Shown here: piece by piece, positions 1 through 7,172 of the stretch
How the letters are laid out: every line of letters starts with the position of its first letter
Position numbering within the stretch: the stretch's first letter is position 1
Origin: Candidatus Scybalocola fimicaballi
GTDB lineage: Bacteria; Bacteroidota; Bacteroidia; Bacteroidales; Paludibacteraceae
Length of the DNA stretch: 22,898 nt
Direction: 5' to 3'
Assembly: GCA_002317115.1 (NCBI GenBank)
Contig: DCIP01000184.1
Location: 1-22,898, forward strand
Notes under the pieces: generated by a model
Database searches by the model: none
The model's input: only the letters and a program-made list of their open reading frames with translations
What the model was told of the DNA's origin: nothing
Position numbers and translations under genes: made by a program

Positions 1-218
1 TTCTTCATCAACGCTATCAATGGAGATATTACGATGGCTGTGCCATCCATAATCAATGATGGCAATTGGTAACACAACGATTTGCCGCCACCTGTCGGCA
101 TCAACACGAATGTGTCATTACCGCTAAGTACGTTCATGATGATATCCTCTTGGTTGCCCTTGAATGAGTCGAAACCAAAATGATACTTAAGCTCCTTATG
201 TAATTCTTCCTTTGTCAT
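1..218 (-). CDS. recQ: ATP-dependent DNA helicase RecQ, N-terminal fragment
   Basis: RecQ is a 3'-5' DNA helicase of recombination and replication repair. Only about the first 72 residues are in the window; the rest runs off the left edge. The translation shows the RecQ motif 0 region ([14 protein letters not shown]), the Walker A motif ([14 protein letters not shown]) and motif Ia (ISPLIALMK), in the usual order and close to the N terminus. Two ATGs are adjacent (starting at 221 and 218). GGAG at 223-226 is 2 nt from the first and 5 nt from the second, so 218 is preferred. The gene lies 76 nt downstream of clpX on the same strand with no clear terminator between, so read-through from clpX is likely. 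Family assignment is firm; completeness cannot be judged. Confidence 0.93.
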   Translation of the reverse strand, partial: MTKEELHKELKYHFGFDSFKGNQEDIIMNVLSGNDTFVLMPTGGGKSLCYQLPSLIMDGTAIVISPLIALMK

Positions 219-294
219 CATATCTCCAAATTTAATGCTAAATTACACAAACGCAAAATTCTTTCAACCTCATTTTCGTATTCTCAAATGAAAT

Positions 295-1527
295 TTATGA
301 TTCTGCTGTCAAACTTAGATTCTCAAGCTTTTTGAGTGCATAGTCTTTTGTGATCTCTACGCTCTTGACTTTCTTCGACGGTGTCTCAAACATTACGTCT
401 GTCATGATCATCTCCACGATTGATCTTAATCCTCGAGCTCCAAGTTTGCATTCCACTGTCTTCTCTACAATCAAATCAAGTGTTTCGTCAGTGAATGAAA
501 GCGTTACTCCGTCCATTTCCATCAGTTTGATGTACTGCTTGATGATGGAGTTCTTTGGCTCAACAAGGATTCTTCTCAATGCTGCTGAATCCAACTTGTC
601 GAGATGTGTCAGCAATGGCAGACGTCCGATGATCTCTGGAATAAGTCCGAACGACTTCAAATCATGTGGCGATACATATTGTATGATATCGTCTAATGAG
701 ATCTGAGCGTTCTTTCCTCTTGCCACGCTGTATCCTACTGCTTTTGTGTTCATTCTCATGGCGATCTTTCTTTCGATGCCGTCGAATGCTCCGCCACAAA
801 TAAATAGGATATTCTTTGTGTCTACTTGGATCATCTTCTGATCAGGATGCTTTCTTCCTCCCTGTGGTGGCACGTTCACAATCGAACCCTCCAACAATTT
901 TAGCAATCCCTGCTGTACACCTTCTCCGCTTACATCACGTGTGATTGACGGATTATCTCCTTTTCTTGCAATCTTATCTATCTCATCAATGAAGACGATA
1001 CCTCTCTGTGCCGACTCCACATCATAGTCTGACACCTGAAGCAGACGTGTCAAGATACTTTCGATATCTTCACCTACATAACCTGCCTCTGTAAATACAG
1101 TGGCGTCGACGATGGTGAACGGAACGTTAAGTAGTTTGGCTATGGTGCGGGCGAGCAATGTCTTACCTGTACCTGTAGGTCCGACCATGATGATGTTGGA
1201 TTTTTCGATCTCAACACCGTCGTCTTCTATATCTTGCTTTAAGCGCTTATAGTGGTTGTAAACGGCTACCGACAATACCTTTTTTGCAGTGTCCTGACCG
1301 ATTACGTATTGATCCATATATTCGACAATCTCCTTTGGTGTTGGGAGCTTCGCGTCGAATCCGGATTTGTTTTTTCCTTTGCTTTCTGCTGTAAGATTTG
1401 GCAACATTGTATATGCCTGCTGCACACACACGTCGCAGATCTTTCCGCTTAATCCTTCAAGTAGCACGTTGCACTCTTTGGATGTGCGGCCACAAAAACT
1501 ACATCTATCAGTACTATGTCCTGCCAT
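295..1527 (-). CDS. clpX: ATP-dependent Clp protease ATP-binding subunit ClpX
   Basis: ClpX is the AAA+ unfoldase that feeds substrates to ClpP in the cytoplasm. The 410-residue length is normal. Visible in order: an N-terminal C4 zinc-binding domain (C9, C12, C31, C34), Walker A GPTGTGKT (116-123), the pore-1 loop GYVGED (149-154), Walker B with IDEID (about 180-184), the RKH pore-2 loop (about 225-227), and the sensor-2 GAR box GARGLRS (363-369). The ClpP-docking loop, usually IGF, appears to be VGY (264-266). The start lies 3 nt after the clpP stop, so the two are almost certainly co-translated. The stop is followed by a 76-nt gap to recQ. Confidence 0.98.
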   Translation of the reverse strand: MAGHSTDRCSFCGRTSKECNVLLEGLSGKICDVCVQQAYTMLPNLTAESKGKNKSGFDAKLPTPKEIVEYMDQYVIGQDTAKKVLSVAVYNHYKRLKQDIEDDGVEIEKSNIIMVGPTGTGKTLLARTIAKLLNVPFTIVDATVFTEAGYVGEDIESILTRLLQVSDYDVESAQRGIVFIDEIDKIARKGDNPSITRDVSGEGVQQGLLKLLEGSIVNVPPQGGRKHPDQKMIQVDTKNILFICGGAFDGIERKIAMRMNTKAVGYSVARGKNAQISLDDIIQYVSPHDLKSFGLIPEIIGRLPLLTHLDKLDSAALRRILVEPKNSIIKQYIKLMEMDGVTLSFTDETLDLIVEKTVECKLGARGLRSIVEMIMTDVMFETPSKKVKSVEITKDYALKKLENLSLTAES

Positions 1528-1530
1528 ATT

Positions 1531-2202
1531 TTACTTCATCTTCACTAATACCTCATCGATCATACCATATTCCTTGGCCTCTTCTGCTGTCATCCAGCAA
1601 TCTCGGTCGGAATCAGCCCAAACCTTATCGAATGTCTGGCCTGAGTGGTCTGCGATGATTGTGTATAGCTCCTGCTTCAATTTCAAAATCTCGCGAGCTG
1701 TGATCTCGATATCAGAAGCCTGACCCTGAGCTCCTCCCATTGGCTGGTGGATCATCACGCGTGAGTGCTTCAACGCATATCTCTTGCCTTTAGCTCCTGA
1801 CACTAACAAAACGGATGCCATTGATGCTGCAAGGCCAGTGCAGATTGTCGACACGTCTGATGATATAAACTGCATTGTGTCGTAGATTCCCAATCCGTCG
1901 TATACTGAGCCTCCAGGTGAATTTAAATATATTGAGATATCCTTGCCTGGGTTTGCCGACTCAAGATATAGAAGCTGAGCCTGAACAACGTTTGCTGTAT
2001 ATGAGTCGATCTGGTCGCCCAAGAAGATGATTCTGTCCATCATTAGACGTGAGAATACATCCATCTGAGTTACGTTAAGCTGACGCTCCTCCAAAATACT
2101 TGGCGATATATAGCTATTTGAAATTTGAGATGTGTACTGGTCCAATGCAAGACCGTTCATACCTAAATGTCCAACTGCAAATTTTCTGAAATCGTTCTTC
2201 AT
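1531..2202 (-). CDS. clpP: ATP-dependent Clp protease proteolytic subunit ClpP
   Basis: ClpP is the serine protease of the ClpXP complex. The catalytic triad can be placed: S127 in GLAASMAS, H152 in VMIHQPMGG, and D201 in SDRDCWM. The oxyanion strand region SPGGSVYDGL is at about 95-104. I start at 2202 (MKNDFRK, 223 residues). An in-frame ATG at 2229 would add nine residues, but it overlaps a Bacteroidota -7 box (TAAGTTTGC, 2226-2234), so it should lie upstream of or at the transcription start. An A/G-rich stretch with AGGA lies before the 2202 start. The protein is somewhat longer than E. coli ClpP at its N terminus. It sits directly upstream of clpX with a 3-nt gap. Confidence 0.97.
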   Translation of the reverse strand: MKNDFRKFAVGHLGMNGLALDQYTSQISNSYISPSILEERQLNVTQMDVFSRLMMDRIIFLGDQIDSYTANVVQAQLLYLESANPGKDISIYLNSPGGSVYDGLGIYDTMQFISSDVSTICTGLAASMASVLLVSGAKGKRYALKHSRVMIHQPMGGAQGQASDIEITAREILKLKQELYTIIADHSGQTFDKVWADSDRDCWMTAEEAKEYGMIDEVLVKMK

Positions 2203-2225
2203 TTTTCTTTCTTTTTTCCTTATAT

Positions 2226-2263
2226 GCAAACTTAAAGAAATAAAATATCAATTTCCAACAAAA
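2226..2263 (-). promoter_or_regulatory. Probable clpP promoter
   Basis: On the minus strand, TAAGTTTGC (2226-2234) fits the Bacteroidota -7 consensus TAnnTTTG. A TTTTGTTGG stretch (2255-2263) can serve as the -33 element, though the spacing is slightly long (about 21-24 nt). The leader to the ATG at 2202 would be about 20 nt. It lies between the tig terminator and clpP, so clpPX can be expressed apart from tig. Confidence 0.6.
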
Positions 2264-2461
2264 GCGAGCATTTTTTTTATCCCAAACTAAACTTTTTTCC
2301 AAAACTGGCATTTTGTACCAAAAAAACGAACAAATGTTATAATTTATGATAGCGTTTGTATCTAAAAAATCTGCTTATATGTGCTATGCGACATAAAAAT
2401 CGAAAGGTTATTTGCCTTAAGTCACTAATCGTTTTAATAGGGTAGGGATACTTTACATAAA

Positions 2462-2497
2462 AGATAAAAAAGAGACGTCGTTGTCGCGACGTCTCTT
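2462..2497 (-). terminator. Rho-independent terminator of tig
   Basis: An 11-bp perfect stem (2470-2480 with 2487-2497, core AGAGACGTCG/CGACGTCTCT) has a 6-nt loop. Read on the minus strand it is followed at once by a T-rich tract (2462-2471). It begins 25 nt past the tig stop. Confidence 0.88.
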
Positions 2498-2521
2498 ATA
2501 TAGTCTGATTTTATTGTCAGA

Positions 2522-3889
2522 TTACTGGTTCTGGAACATCTTGCTGAAGTCATCCAAAGAGATAGCCTTCTTCTCCATAGAGATGTTTGCCTTAGCGATC
2601 TCGATGAACTTCTCGTTCTTGATATTCTCAACGATCTGCTGGCTCTGCTGCTGATTCTTCATCATCTCCTTAGCGTAGTTCTCCAATACATCGTCTGGAA
2701 CTGCAACCATACCGTACTGAGCGAACTGAGCCTTAGCAACCTTCTTGCAGAATGCGATAACGTCTGCCTGCTCGATCTTAGCCTTGTTCTCAACAAGAAC
2801 AGCGTCCTTGTAAAGCATCCACTTCATCTCGTCGATCTCGTTAGCGTATGACTTGTCGAAATCCTCGTCAGACAACTTGTCAGCCTGCTCCTTGTTGTTA
2901 AGCTTCAAGAATCTCTTGAAGATAGCGTCTGGGAACTTCTGATCCTTGATCTTAGCAAGGATAGCGTCCTTAACGTCAAGACCAAGCTTGTAGTCGCTGT
3001 CAGCAACTAGAGAACCCTGAAGCTCCTCCTTGATCTTAGCTCTGAACTCAGCCTCGTTCTTAACAGTTCCCTCGCCAAGAGCCTTGTCGAACAACTCCTG
3101 ATTAACCTCAGCCTCTGTGTAGTGAGAGATTGAAGTGATCTCAAGTGAAAGCTCGTCGTTTACTTTAGCAACGTCTTCCTTCTTGATCTTCAAGAATGAT
3201 GCGATCTCAGCCTCGTTGCCAGCCATAGATGCCTTCAATGAGATGTTAAGCTTAGCACCCTTCTTTGCACCGATGAACAACTTCTTCTGATCCTCATCCT
3301 TCAAATATTTTGGTGAAAGGATAGCCTCTTCTACCTTAACGCCACCTTCCTTCTCCTTACCGTTCTCAAGCTCAACAACTGTTGCCTTTACGATATCGTT
3401 CTCTGTAACTACGTCACCCTCTGAGTATGAACCGTAACGAGAAGCGTAAGACTTGATTGTCTCGTCGATCATCTTGTCGTCAACTGTGATGTCGTACTGA
3501 GCTACCTTGATGTTCTTGTCAAGAGCTACCTTGTACTCTGGAATCAAAGCAACGTCGAAAGTAAGAGTGTAGTTTACATCCTTCTCGAAGTCTAGCAACT
3601 CCTGACCTTCAGCCAAGATTGGCTCGCCAAGTACGCGAAGCTTGTTCTCGTTGATGTAGTTAGATAGCATTTCAGGAACCAACTTGTTAACCTCTTCTGC
3701 CATTGCACTCTTGCGGTACATCTTGTCGATCAACGATGCTGGAGCCTTACCAGGACGGAAACCTGGGATACTAGCTTTCTGACGGTATGAACGAAGAGCA
3801 TTGTCAACTCTTCCCTTGTAATCTTCCTCATTGATGCTAAGTGTTAGCTGCAAGCTCACTTCATCAATTACTTTCTTTTCGATATTCAT
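2522..3889 (-). CDS. tig: Trigger factor (ribosome-associated chaperone / PPIase)
   Basis: Trigger factor binds nascent chains at the ribosome exit tunnel. The N-terminal domain carries the ribosome-binding signature GFRPGK (43-48), matching the family's GFRxGKxP loop. A PPIase-like middle domain (about 150-240) and a long helical C-terminal region follow. At 455 residues the length fits the family. The middle domain matches the canonical FKBP fold poorly by eye, and I would not claim isomerase activity. Third positions use C-ended codons heavily (AAC, TTC, ATC, GAC), more than in neighbours, as expected of a highly expressed gene. It is the first gene of the tig-clpP-clpX-recQ group, separated from clpP by a terminator. 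Confidence 0.95.
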   Translation of the reverse strand: MNIEKKVIDEVSLQLTLSINEEDYKGRVDNALRSYRQKASIPGFRPGKAPASLIDKMYRKSAMAEEVNKLVPEMLSNYINENKLRVLGEPILAEGQELLDFEKDVNYTLTFDVALIPEYKVALDKNIKVAQYDITVDDKMIDETIKSYASRYGSYSEGDVVTENDIVKATVVELENGKEKEGGVKVEEAILSPKYLKDEDQKKLFIGAKKGAKLNISLKASMAGNEAEIASFLKIKKEDVAKVNDELSLEITSISHYTEAEVNQELFDKALGEGTVKNEAEFRAKIKEELQGSLVADSDYKLGLDVKDAILAKIKDQKFPDAIFKRFLKLNNKEQADKLSDEDFDKSYANEIDEMKWMLYKDAVLVENKAKIEQADVIAFCKKVAKAQFAQYGMVAVPDDVLENYAKEMMKNQQQSQQIVENIKNEKFIEIAKANISMEKKAISLDDFSKMFQNQ

Positions 3890-3961
3890 ATTAAATATTA
3901 TTACTTTCTGTTAACTCGCCTTTTTGCTGTCAAATTTGTATGATAGTGCAAAAAAGCGAAT

Positions 3962-3970
3962 GCAAATATA
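3962..3970 (-). promoter_or_regulatory. Probable tig promoter (-7 box)
   Basis: The minus strand reads TATATTTGC, a full match to TAnnTTTG, about 73 nt before the tig ATG. No convincing -33 TTTG is seen at the ideal distance. The rest of the 402-nt divergent gap (3890-4291) is AT-rich and holds no gene I can support. Confidence 0.5.
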
Positions 3971-4201
3971 TAAAAATATAAGATATGAAAGACTATTTTT
4001 TTAGAAAAACTCACTTAAAATGGTTCTCTTTTTGTTAAAATTAAATTGAATGTCGATGTTATAATATAAATATGTCTTATTTTATGCTAATCCAATTGTT
4101 TGTTTATGATTATTCTTTGCTTAAAACTTACGTTGCTAAGTACAATAAGTACTAAATGTATAGTTTGATTGTTGTAATGTTTGGAAATGACAAAAAAATC
4201 C

Positions 4202-4260
4202 ATACAAAAATGTTTTTTAACATTAATTGACCTTCCTTAATACAAAAATGTTGTACATTT
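4202..4260 (+). repeat. Repeated palindromic sites before the 4292 gene
   Basis: ATACAAAAATGTT occurs twice, at 4202-4214 and 4240-4252. Each copy runs into an inverted repeat: AATGTT-TTTT-AACATT (4209-4224) and AAATGT-TGT-ACATTT (4246-4260). The second overlaps the -7 box of the downstream gene. This layout suggests operator sites for an unidentified regulator. The repeats are seen directly; the function is inferred. Confidence 0.5.
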
Positions 4261-4261
4261 G
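4254..4261 (+). promoter_or_regulatory. Probable promoter (-7 box) of the 4292 gene
   Basis: TACATTTG followed by C matches the Bacteroidota -7 consensus, 30 nt before the ATG. TTGACC at 4227 is a possible but distant upstream element. Confidence 0.6.
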
Positions 4262-4291
4262 CGGAAAATTAATCATTAAAGGAAAAAGGAA

Positions 4292-4933
4292 ATGAAAAAA
4301 GTTATTGCTTTTGCACTTGCTGCTATGTCTTTTTTGTCAGCTAACGCTGGAAACCAGCGCGCTACTGGTATGACAATGGTTGATGGATTCAAGCTTGGTG
4401 TTGGTATCGGAGCTCCTGGTTGGTCTAATAATGCAGATCATAGAGCGGTAATGCCAATGCTTACTGTTGACGGTGCTGTTGGTCTTGCAAGCGGTTTTAT
4501 CAATACAAGCAAGTTTGGTAACAATGGTGGTATTGATCTTGGTTTCCAGTATGGTATCTGTGGCTATAATGATTTGTGGTGGGAGCGTCATGCACCTGCT
4601 GGTATGAATGTCAATTGTGGTTTGATGGAGCATTTGATAGTTGTTCGTTCTGCATTCCATTTCCAGTTCTTGAAGAAACTTGACACTTATATGGGATTTG
4701 ATGGTGGAGTCGCATTAAGTATTCCTACTGGTGATGATTATTATGATCCATGTGCTAATCACCATGCATACAGAAAGGATGCTTGGGAAAATCATGTTAA
4801 TGGAGTGTTTGGTATGTACGCTGGTGGTACTTGGTATTTCAACGATGCTATCGGTGCTGGTATCGAATGGGAAGGTGATTGGCTAGATCACGCTACTCCT
4901 GGTATCTCAGCTAAGTTCCAGTTCAGATTCTAA
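4292..4933 (+). CDS. Small secreted protein, probable outer-membrane beta-barrel
   Basis: I do not recognise a named family. The 213-residue protein starts with a clear signal peptide (MKKVIAFALAAMSFLSANA, cleavage about residue 19). The mature part is rich in Gly, Tyr, Trp and Phe with alternating strand-like segments (FKLGVGIG, GGIDLGFQYG, FGMYAGGTWYF, GAGIEWEGDW). It ends KFQFRF, with the C-terminal aromatic residue typical of outer-membrane barrels. Three cysteines and a His/Asp-rich stretch (YYDPCANHHAYRKDAW) lie in presumed loops. The RBS is AAGGAAAAAGGAA. It has its own promoter and a strong terminator, so it is probably monocistronic. An 8-strand barrel is likely; ligand and role are unknown. 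Confidence 0.8.
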   Translation: MKKVIAFALAAMSFLSANAGNQRATGMTMVDGFKLGVGIGAPGWSNNADHRAVMPMLTVDGAVGLASGFINTSKFGNNGGIDLGFQYGICGYNDLWWERHAPAGMNVNCGLMEHLIVVRSAFHFQFLKKLDTYMGFDGGVALSIPTGDDYYDPCANHHAYRKDAWENHVNGVFGMYAGGTWYFNDAIGAGIEWEGDWLDHATPGISAKFQFRF

Positions 4934-4955
4934 TCTGAAAAAACTTATAATTATT

Positions 4956-4984
4956 AAAGACGGTCATACGGCCGTCTTTTTTTA
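4956..4984 (+). terminator. Rho-independent terminator
   Basis: The stem AAAGACGG (4956-4963) pairs with CCGTCTTT (4972-4979) and runs into a T tract. It lies 22 nt after the stop of the beta-barrel gene. Confidence 0.88.
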
Positions 4985-5017
4985 TTTTAAATTGTTCATA
5001 ACATTAATGGAGAGAAA

Positions 5018-5049
5018 TTTTGCAGAAAAAGAAAATATAAATACATTTG
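5018..5049 (+). promoter_or_regulatory. Promoter of the PorT-like gene cluster
   Basis: A TTTTG -33 box (5018-5022) and a TACATTTG -7 box (5042-5049) are separated by 19 nt, a very good Bacteroidota promoter. The start of transcription would fall near 5056, about 20 nt before the chosen ATG, ruling against the longer in-frame start at 4992. Confidence 0.75.
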
Positions 5050-5075
5050 CACAAATAAGTATCAATTTATTAAGG

Positions 5076-5933
5076 ATGAAAAGGATTTTAATCTCGATTG
5101 TAATGCTGGTTTCAGCATTAAATATATTTGCAGAGCCTGATGTTAAGGTGCGAATGGGCTTGCAGGCGGGCTACAATATGTCTAAGTGGAACGGTGATTT
5201 CAATGACGCTTACGGTACTTCTTTCAAACATGGGTTCCATGCAGGTGCTGTAGCGGAAATTCAGCTCAACTCAAAATGGAGTATTCAGCCAGGTTTCATG
5301 ATCTGTTCTGAAGGTACAAAGCTTAAGTCTCTTCCTTTTGGAGCATCTAAGGGCCAGACTTCAGGTCTTGATGACTTTTCAGACGAATTAGATTTCGGTG
5401 ATTTTGAAATTGATCTTGGTGACCTTAATCTTGACGATCTATTGGGTGCTCTTGGTGAGGAACTTGGTATTGACTTGGGTGGATCAAAAGATTCAGGTAA
5501 ACCTGGAGTCGCTAAAGATGTAAAGGTTGGCGCTGTAGGTTTCAAACTTCCTATCGATGTTATGTACTCTATTTATAAGGGTCCTGGTAGAATCGTTCCA
5601 AGTCTTGGTATGTATGTCACAGGATATGTTGGAGGCAAGACTTTGGATGAGGGTACTTTCGCTGATGAGTCTGTATTTAAGGAAAACTGGTATGCAGATA
5701 TCGAGCAGACTAAGGATTGGATTCCAGACCAGTTCGACTACGGTTTGTCTGTTAAGGTTATGTATGAGATGATGAAAGATCCAATCAATGGTTTGTATTG
5801 GCAGATCGGTGCTCAAAGAGGTTTCACTTCTTGCCAGAATATGGTGTTTATGGCAACAATCGGTTATAAATTCCAGTATATCAAGGCTCTACGTTCTCGT
5901 TACAACACTGGTATCTTGGAGTACAATCCATAA
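5076..5933 (+). CDS. PorT-like outer-membrane beta-barrel protein with acidic insert
   Basis: This 285-residue protein has a signal peptide (MKRILISIVMLVSALNIFA) and then strands typical of the Bacteroidota outer-membrane barrel family (MGLQAGYNMSKW, FHAGAVAEIQLNSKWSIQPGFMICSEG, FKLPIDVMYSIY, SLGMYVTGYVGG, YGLSVKVMYEM, GLYWQIGAQRGF, MVFMATIGYKFQY). Between strands, residues about 97-138 form an unusual acidic, pattern-repeating segment (DELDFGDFEIDLGDLNLDD...) without cysteines, probably an extended loop. The start at 5076 is chosen because a promoter overlaps the longer reading frame and a signal peptide begins exactly here. The stop is 10 nt before the radical SAM gene, so the two are probably one transcript. 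Barrel assignment is good; the ligand is unknown. Confidence 0.85.
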   Translation: MKRILISIVMLVSALNIFAEPDVKVRMGLQAGYNMSKWNGDFNDAYGTSFKHGFHAGAVAEIQLNSKWSIQPGFMICSEGTKLKSLPFGASKGQTSGLDDFSDELDFGDFEIDLGDLNLDDLLGALGEELGIDLGGSKDSGKPGVAKDVKVGAVGFKLPIDVMYSIYKGPGRIVPSLGMYVTGYVGGKTLDEGTFADESVFKENWYADIEQTKDWIPDQFDYGLSVKVMYEMMKDPINGLYWQIGAQRGFTSCQNMVFMATIGYKFQYIKALRSRYNTGILEYNP

Positions 5934-5943
5934 TAGTTAAGAG

Positions 5944-6771
5944 TTGAGATTCAAAAAAATCTACATAGAGTTGACTAACGTCTGCAATTTCAAATGTAGT
6001 TTCTGTCAGTCTTCTCAGAGAAAGAAAAAGTTTATGTCGCCGGAAGAATTTTCGGCGATACTTTTTTATATCCGCCCCTATACTGAATATATCTATCTTC
6101 ATGTCTTAGGCGAACCTACTCTTCATCCACAATTTTGTGAATTGGTGAAGATGGCCGCTGAACAGGGTTTCCATGTGAATCTTACCACTAATGGTTCGAT
6201 GCTTGAGAAGGTAGAGCAGGTGTTTTCGGATAAGTTGGTGCGTCAGTGCAACGTCTCTATTCATGCGTATGCGGAGAATATTCCGTCGGAGCAATGGAAG
6301 GATAAGATGAATAACGTCTTTTCGTTTGCCAAAAAATATTCCGAAGATACATATTTCAGTTTCCGTCTTTGGAATAATGGTGCCGACGGTGCTTCCGATT
6401 TCAATGATTATTGTAAGGATGCTATCAATTCGTATTTTTCTACGCAGATTGAGGATACGACGTCGCGCAATGTGAAGATTCAGGATCATATATTCTTGCA
6501 GAATGCGGCGAGATTTTCGTGGCCAGGGCAAAAGAAATTGGATTTGCAACACAAGAAGTGCTATGCGTTGCGTGATCATATAGCTATTCTTTGCGACGGA
6601 AGTGTTGTGCCATGTTGTTTGGATGCAAACGGTGATATGGTATTGGGTAACGTCTTTACAACTCCTTTGGATGATATAATTAATTGTCAGGAAGCTGTGG
6701 AGATGAAGCAGGCTTTTGCGAGAAATGAGATTGTAAATCCTATCTGCAAAGATTGCGGGTTTATTTTGTAG
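5944..6771 (+). CDS. Radical SAM / SPASM-like protein
   Basis: The 275-residue protein carries the radical SAM cluster motif CNFKCSFC (C14, C18, C21) right after the typical N-terminal strand (IYIELTNVCNF), and further core features such as LGEPTLHP and LTTNGS. A C-terminal Cys-rich part (CYALRDH, ILCDGSVVPCCLD, CKDCG at the end) resembles a SPASM/twitch auxiliary-cluster domain. The start is TTG at 5944, with an in-frame stop directly upstream. The next ATG (residue 31) would delete the cluster motif, so TTG is required. Such enzymes modify peptides, sugars or cofactors; the substrate here is unknown, and I see no RiPP recognition domain. It lies 10 nt after the barrel gene and 6 nt before the HExxH gene. 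Confidence 0.88.
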   Translation: MRFKKIYIELTNVCNFKCSFCQSSQRKKKFMSPEEFSAILFYIRPYTEYIYLHVLGEPTLHPQFCELVKMAAEQGFHVNLTTNGSMLEKVEQVFSDKLVRQCNVSIHAYAENIPSEQWKDKMNNVFSFAKKYSEDTYFSFRLWNNGADGASDFNDYCKDAINSYFSTQIEDTTSRNVKIQDHIFLQNAARFSWPGQKKLDLQHKKCYALRDHIAILCDGSVVPCCLDANGDMVLGNVFTTPLDDIINCQEAVEMKQAFARNEIVNPICKDCGFIL

Positions 6772-6777
6772 ACGCGT

Positions 6778-7116
6778 ATGTTGATAATCAAAAACAGTAT
6801 TCTGCCGACGAAGGGCTTTGCCGCCATCAACCTTTTTACGCTGCTTTTTGTGCGTAAGGAGGCTAAAGTCAATACTGTGCTTATCAACCATGAGTCGATT
6901 CATTCCGCACAGATGAAGGAGATGCTGTTCATTCCGTTTTATCTATGGTATGTGATTGAATGGTTGGTGTGGCTGATTAAGTTCCGTAATTCCCACGTTG
7001 CCTACCGTCGCATTTCATTTGAACGAGAGGCTTATTGCCATCAGTTTAATCCATATTATTTGAAGAAACGAAAGCATTGGGCTTGGTGGGGATTCCTGTC
7101 AATGAAGAAATATTAA
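6778..7116 (+). CDS. Small membrane protein with HExxH motif (putative zinc metallopeptidase-like)
   Basis: The 112-residue protein has NHESIH (H38, E39, H42), a hydrophobic helix next to it (MLFIPFYLWYVIEWLVWLI, about 49-67), and a downstream FEREAY (E82/E84) that could give the third zinc ligand of a gluzincin-like site. I recall similar short proteins in Bacteroidota with the same HExIH...FEREAY layout, but no characterised member. The remainder is basic and aromatic (KKRKHWAWW). It starts 6 nt after the radical SAM stop, completing a three-gene unit that ends at a terminator. It may be a peptidase acting with its neighbours, or a zinc-binding structural protein. Confidence 0.75.
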   Translation: MLIIKNSILPTKGFAAINLFTLLFVRKEAKVNTVLINHESIHSAQMKEMLFIPFYLWYVIEWLVWLIKFRNSHVAYRRISFEREAYCHQFNPYYLKKRKHWAWWGFLSMKKY

Positions 7117-7155
7117 ATCCACATCTCTCTTGCGAGAAATGTGGATTTTAATTTT
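7115..7155 (+). terminator. Terminator between convergent genes, possibly bidirectional
   Basis: AAATCCACAT (7115-7124) pairs with ATGTGGATTT (7139-7148), with an inner TCTC/GAGA pairing, followed by TTTTAATTTT on the plus strand. On the minus strand the A/T-rich flank could serve the gene ending at 7173. Confidence 0.75.
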
Positions 7156-7172
7156 GAACTGATATTTGGCGA

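Noticed and set aside
227..234. TAAATTTG as a recQ promoter
   Set aside because: It lies directly against the GGAG ribosome binding site, so transcription from it would start at or after the start codon.
1252..1723. Overlapping plus-strand frames across clpX and clpP
   Set aside because: Both genes on the minus strand are unmistakable. The plus-strand frames carry no motif and overlap one another.
4139..4153. AGTAC-N5-GTACT palindrome in the tig/barrel gap
   Set aside because: It resembles the CAAAGTACTTT sites only in its AGTAC core and lacks the ACTTTG half-site. It is single, so it is probably chance in AT-rich DNA.
4992..5075. Longer N terminus for the PorT-like protein
   Set aside because: The extension contains both boxes of the promoter (5018-5049) and would bury the signal peptide inside the protein.
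6106..6903. 265-codon open frame on the minus strand
   Set aside because: It lies antisense to the radical SAM gene, whose motifs are clear. The antisense product is rich in Arg/Ile/Leu with no domain, signal or ribosome binding site, so it is a shadow frame.
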